A program made the translations under genes and the position numbers. A stretch of DNA of 64,000 bases from Epiperipatus broadwayi (taxonomy: Eukaryota > Onychophora > Udeonychophora > Euonychophora > Peripatidae): positions 1,114,516 to 1,178,515 of the forward strand of contig JAQFVV010000286.1 in the NCBI GenBank assembly GCA_028023455.1. Direction: 5' to 3'. The notes beneath the pieces are model-generated. The model was not told the origin of the DNA. It made no database searches and was given only the letters and a program-made list of their open reading frames with translations. Of this stretch, positions 59,641 through 64,000 are shown piece after piece. Every line of letters starts with the position of its first letter. The first letter of the stretch is position 1.

Positions 59641-61104
59641 ATATCATAACCTAAGAAATTAGAATGATAAAAAGAATAAATATATTAGACAAAGGTATTA
59701 ATAACACTGCATGATGTAGAAGCAAAAATCATAAGTGTAATACTGTAAAAAATAAATGCTATTATCTATAGCTATGCTCAGAAGATTCAAATAATAACTT
59801 ATGTCACAATATTAAGATGTACAGAGGAAGCATTATAACAAAATAGAATAAAATACAAATTAACACTATTAAGGATTAAAAAGGGGAGAAACCTCAACTC
59901 ACTCTATCTTGGTTACATTTAAAGTTCTATCTTTAAGATCTAATACAAGTATCTTTTTTTTATTATTATTTACCTTGTAAACTTCTATTCTTCTTACAGG
60001 TATCTTATAAGCATCTCATTGATTTGATCAGATTAAATAATATTCAATTCTTAAAAATATTTGAAATGTTTTTTTTTAATTTATGCCATTCAGAATTTAT
60101 ATTTTGAATGTAAAATTTCAATATTAAAATAAATTTAATAATACAGTTCTTGAAATCATATAAGGGTATCTATCTTAGGGTAATATATTTTCATAAATAC
60201 TTTTGGTTCTCTAGATTTGTTCTATATTGAATGAAATCCTAGTTAAAATACAATAAGTAAGGCACTCCCCTAAACTAATATTTTATCATAATTATAATAA
60301 TAACAATAATACTATTAACTTAATAAAATGCAACTTGATCTCTTAAATTTAGAAAAAAAATAAAGAATAAGCTAGGATTACATTCAAGTATTAAGATTGT
60401 GTATGGGATTTGATAGCCATCCTAAACATCTTAGAATAAATCTCAATACCTTACAAATATCTGCTAATATAAAAATGATTTTAAATGATCTAGTACACTG
60501 ATTTGACATAAGCAAATTGAATTAATTAAAATGATTCAAATTGACAAACAAATTGCAATGATCTATTAAGCAACTACAACTTTCTTAGATATTCTATTAA
60601 TACATTAATAATGAAATAGATAGTGACTCTTATAAATTCAAATGTCATATACTCTTATAGTAACTAAAATAATTGTATATTTTATAAACATTTAAAATTT
60701 TAATTAATGTTTAAAATGATTTATATTTGATAATTAGGATGTTATACCAGTGGGATGATGTGAATAAATGACTATAAGAAATTACTTAAATTACAATATA
60801 CAAAGATTTATTTACAGCAAAATAAAATTTACAGTTAGTCTATTTCTTTAAGTCCACATAAATCAAAAAAGTTTGTAAAGTTGCTTCTGCAAAATTTATC
60901 AGAAAGATCAAAATTAAACTGACAAACTGCTTTATTAAACTACTCCATTGTATTAGCAATAATAATCCATTATGTTAGCAAAATAATGTATTAAAGTAAC
61001 TTTTTGTATTATTTCATTATCAAAAGTTCTCATTTAATATCTCATTCACACTATGATAATAGTTATGATATTGTGATGTCTCTTATATGAATGTTTTTCA
61101 TACT
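59641..61104. other. AT-rich DNA, nothing recognised
   Basis: No gene or element is recognisable. Confidence 0.5.
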
Positions 61105-61105
61105 C

Positions 61106-61180
<75 letters not shown>

Positions 61181-61181
61181 T
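61105..61181 (+). repeat. (AAT)n microsatellite, about 25 units
   Basis: Uninterrupted trinucleotide run. Confidence 0.97.
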
Positions 61182-63870
61182 TCCCAATCCATCAGTGAAG
61201 GTGTTATAAGGTAGATTATATTATCTACTCATGCTCAAAATAAACTTTAAAAATTGTAAAACCAATTGTTTGTCTTATTTAATCCTAACAACTAGCAAAG
61301 CTCAAATATAGAAATAACACATTTACAATATATTTTTTATATTTTAAGCCAATCGAGAATGTTTTTTTAGAGATAAGGTAGAATTCCTCAATACCTTGAT
61401 AACATCACTAAAATGTCAGATAAAGCCATGGTAAAATCTTAAACATGTTTTATTAAACATACTAACACTACAACCAAAATCAATCTTCAATAATTATAAA
61501 GTAAAATAAAATTAAACTATGATGACAATGTTCATAGGGCCTAGGAACTTGTCACTAGCCCAGGAAAATAATGAGAATGCATATAGGGACAAAGTACTAA
61601 ATAGGAATTGCCTTAAAATAGAAAGAGCCTTAGCTACAATTTCTAAAGTATATCTATTAACATATAAAATCTAGCAGAACAACAAATAATAAGTGAGCTC
61701 ATTGCTTTTATCTCTTCTGGTAAATAAGCTAGGAAAATTAATGATGGAAACTAACTACTATCCATAAAATATATTGGCATATAAAAGCACTCCTAAATAT
61801 AAAAAGAATAATTCTTCTGTCTATAACAAAGTACTATAACAGCTAACCAATGTAAAATATGATAAACACAACAATTAATTAATAACAAATATGGTTCTTA
61901 TAACATTAGACAATAAATCATAGAAATATAGACCAGCTTATTCAGCTTACAACAACAAAATATGTTCATATAATAAAGTACCATTCTTAGAACATTAACC
62001 TTTAATATTTTTAAATATACAGCATATAACATGATGAATAATATATGTGCATCATAACAATATAAAGTCATAATAAATAAATGTAAACTTTTTTTACCAT
62101 TTAATCAATTATATTAAATAATAATGTCATTCTGTTTCATTCTTGTCCAATTCTCCATTACTTGAAAATAAAAAAGACTGTTGGCAGTAGCATCTTGTGG
62201 ACAGCTTTCTACCATATTCAAAAGATATCCATAACTTGAGTGATGGATATCTATTTTCTCTATGAAAAAGAATAAATCTAAATCTATTTACTCTAAGTAG
62301 AGAAATATTATTTTATACAACTTACAAATCAAATTGCAGGAGCAAAATTTAGTAAAAATATAGTTTAAATATCCAGAGATTATAAAATTTCATCAATACT
62401 CTTTTTACAAAAGAATGAATGTTCAAAATACACACACAATAAAAGTATGAACATCATAACCTATTATTTTAATAATGCTTTTAATTATATATGATAATTT
62501 ATAAAATAGATTGTTTTGTATGTACAATGTATTATACTCTTTCATTCTGTTGCAATGCCTTTTTAAATAAAGCAGTAAAATGGTATACTTCCTCTTGCAT
62601 TGTTAACAATGCTTTTTATTAAGATGGTACAATTTCGGCTGTCATGCAGACTTCTTCGTGGTTCTTTTTTTTCTTTTATCAGTAAAGCTATTAGAAACAT
62701 TTTAATAAAAAGCTCTGTTAAGAGAGAATTAATAATTTATTGTTTTAAAATAAAATGTTATTTATTGAAAGGATTAATATAAGATCTTTAAAAATGCAAT
62801 TTACTATCTATATCTTTTTCTTTTTAATTTTTAGATGTCAAGTATCATGCATAATTTTTTTAAATAATAATAATGATGATGATGATGATGAAAAAAATAT
62901 AATCAGTAAATAAACAATAGATTTATTTGTTATGTATAAACTTATTTAAAGTTGTTAAATAAATAATGTTTGATATTTAATGATATTGTTATGTGTATAT
63001 ATATATGTACTACAAATAAATTGATCCCCCACTTCCAGAATTATTCTGTGACAGACAAATAGAAAGGTAAAGTACATAAATGCACGAATAGAAAATCAGA
63101 CAGTTAGATTATTATGTAAATAGATAATAAGAAAGTAAAACACATTATTGAAAAACACATTTCCACTGACATCCTCTAATAAAAAAAATCCTGTCTCTGA
63201 AGTAAAAGCATTGAATAATAATGGTCGTAAAAGCAACAACCAACTTTTTAAATTTTCAGTTTATATTTACAAGTGCTTCAGAGTGGAAAAGTATAGTCAC
63301 TGTGTTATTTATTTCCTGCTTCAATAAGAATACTAAATGCTGATGGTTTACAAGCCTGCTGTTGGTAATGAGTTTCCAAGCAAAAAGCTGTCAAGTTCAA
63401 AAAACTTATCTTTGTCTTTTATAACACTTTTTATTCTGTATGATTTGGAGTTTTTATTTTGTTTGTTCAATGATTAATGTATGCACAAACATAATTGTAT
63501 TAGAATAGCATAGATCTTTTACAAATCAAAACACATAGTCACTTACAAACACATTCAGGAAATTACTCCCTGGTATCCTGGCTGACTGATAGCGTCATTA
63601 TAGAGGATGCAGGGATCATTAAGTAAATGTAACTTCTATTTAAAAAATTGAAACATGTTTCCAAATATAAGTGTAATATAAATAGTGCAAACAACTTTCT
63701 TAAATATTTCTTTTTCTTAGTTTAAAAGTCACAATCAGAAAATAATTAATAGATCATTTCAAAAAGTTGCAGAATACAAATATATTCTTAACATTTTATT
63801 GATGTAGCTATAAATTCTCATTAAAGAATATATATTGTCAATAGTTGTGTGTGCGCGTGAATGATCTGTA
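61182..63870. other. AT-rich DNA, nothing recognised
   Basis: A short (GAT)n run lies at about 62873-62891. The frame at 62600-62782 has no known motif. A weak inverted pair near 62230-62260 (GATATCCAT and ATGGATATC) is present. Confidence 0.5.
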
Positions 63871-63950
63871 ATATAACGGCTAGCCCATCTACTTCCAATG
63901 CTTAGGATCAGGGACTTCAGATCCCAAGCAAGTTTACGTTTTTTTTTTTT
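63871..63950 (+). other. Weak tRNA-like stretch ending in a T run
   Basis: ACGGCTAGCCCATCTACTTC, then GGACTTCAGATCCC (B-box-like) and a run of 12 T that could stop RNA polymerase III. No tRNA fold was found. It may be a SINE head or chance. Confidence 0.25.
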
Positions 63951-64000
63951 TACTAGTAGCCTGTAGTCAACAACCAGATAGTTATGTGATTATCAATTGA

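Noticed and set aside
1-64000. CRISPR arrays, bacterial operons or ribosome-binding sites
   Set aside because: Composition, transposon types and lack of dense genes mark this as animal nuclear DNA. The only regular short repeats are microsatellites.

Overview
The window looks like nuclear DNA of an AT-rich animal, about one quarter G+C by eye. It holds no convincing host protein gene. No open reading frame above about 145 residues was seen, and every protein similarity I can recognise belongs to a transposable element. Penelope-like elements (PLEs) with GIY-YIG ends, a non-LTR retrotransposon, hAT transposons, tRNA-derived SINEs, long (TA)n tracts and foldback repeats together suggest an invertebrate such as a mollusc, cnidarian or flatworm. 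The species cannot be fixed from the sequence. The window is probably intergenic or intronic.

Layout. At 1-9.6 kb there is AT-rich filler with small tandem repeats and, at 4.9-6.2 kb, a near-perfect inverted repeat with 498-nt arms around a PLE 3' end. At 9.6-11.3 kb lies an unidentified block of more balanced composition. At 14.2-17.0 kb there is a foldback element with a hammerhead ribozyme (family HH2), a decayed PLE C-terminus and a second hammerhead family (HH1). Two palindromic elements of one family lie at 18.7 and 32.1 kb. At 26.9-31.0 kb a decayed LINE is interrupted by a 2-kb hAT element and by a tRNA-like retrocopy, each with target-site duplications. At 32.6-33.2, 44.4-44.7, 48.2-48.7 and 51.4-52.0 kb are further HH1 copies. 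At 36.2-40.9 kb a second LINE copy is followed by two PLE fragments in opposite orientations, then by tRNA-derived SINEs, two of them as a large palindrome. At 45.1-45.8 kb there is a composite foldback. hAT transposase remnants occur at 46.6 and 52.3 kb. HH2 returns at 58.7-59.6 kb as a head-to-tail pair.

Main discovery. Two unrelated repeat families each carry the full hammerhead layout: CUGANGA, stem II, GAAA, a tiny stem III, a UH cleavage site, and a long stem I split by an internal loop or bulge. In HH1 the copy at 48.55 kb keeps every core base. In HH2 the copy at 14.41 kb keeps every core base. Stem I stays pairable in several diverged copies. Monomers bounded by ribozyme cleavage sites are about 480 nt (HH1, estimated by combining copies) and 452 nt (HH2, read from a direct tandem). 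Copies carry inverted arms. This resembles retrozymes or the terminal repeats of PLEs, and PLE remnants in the window are candidate sources of the enzymes.
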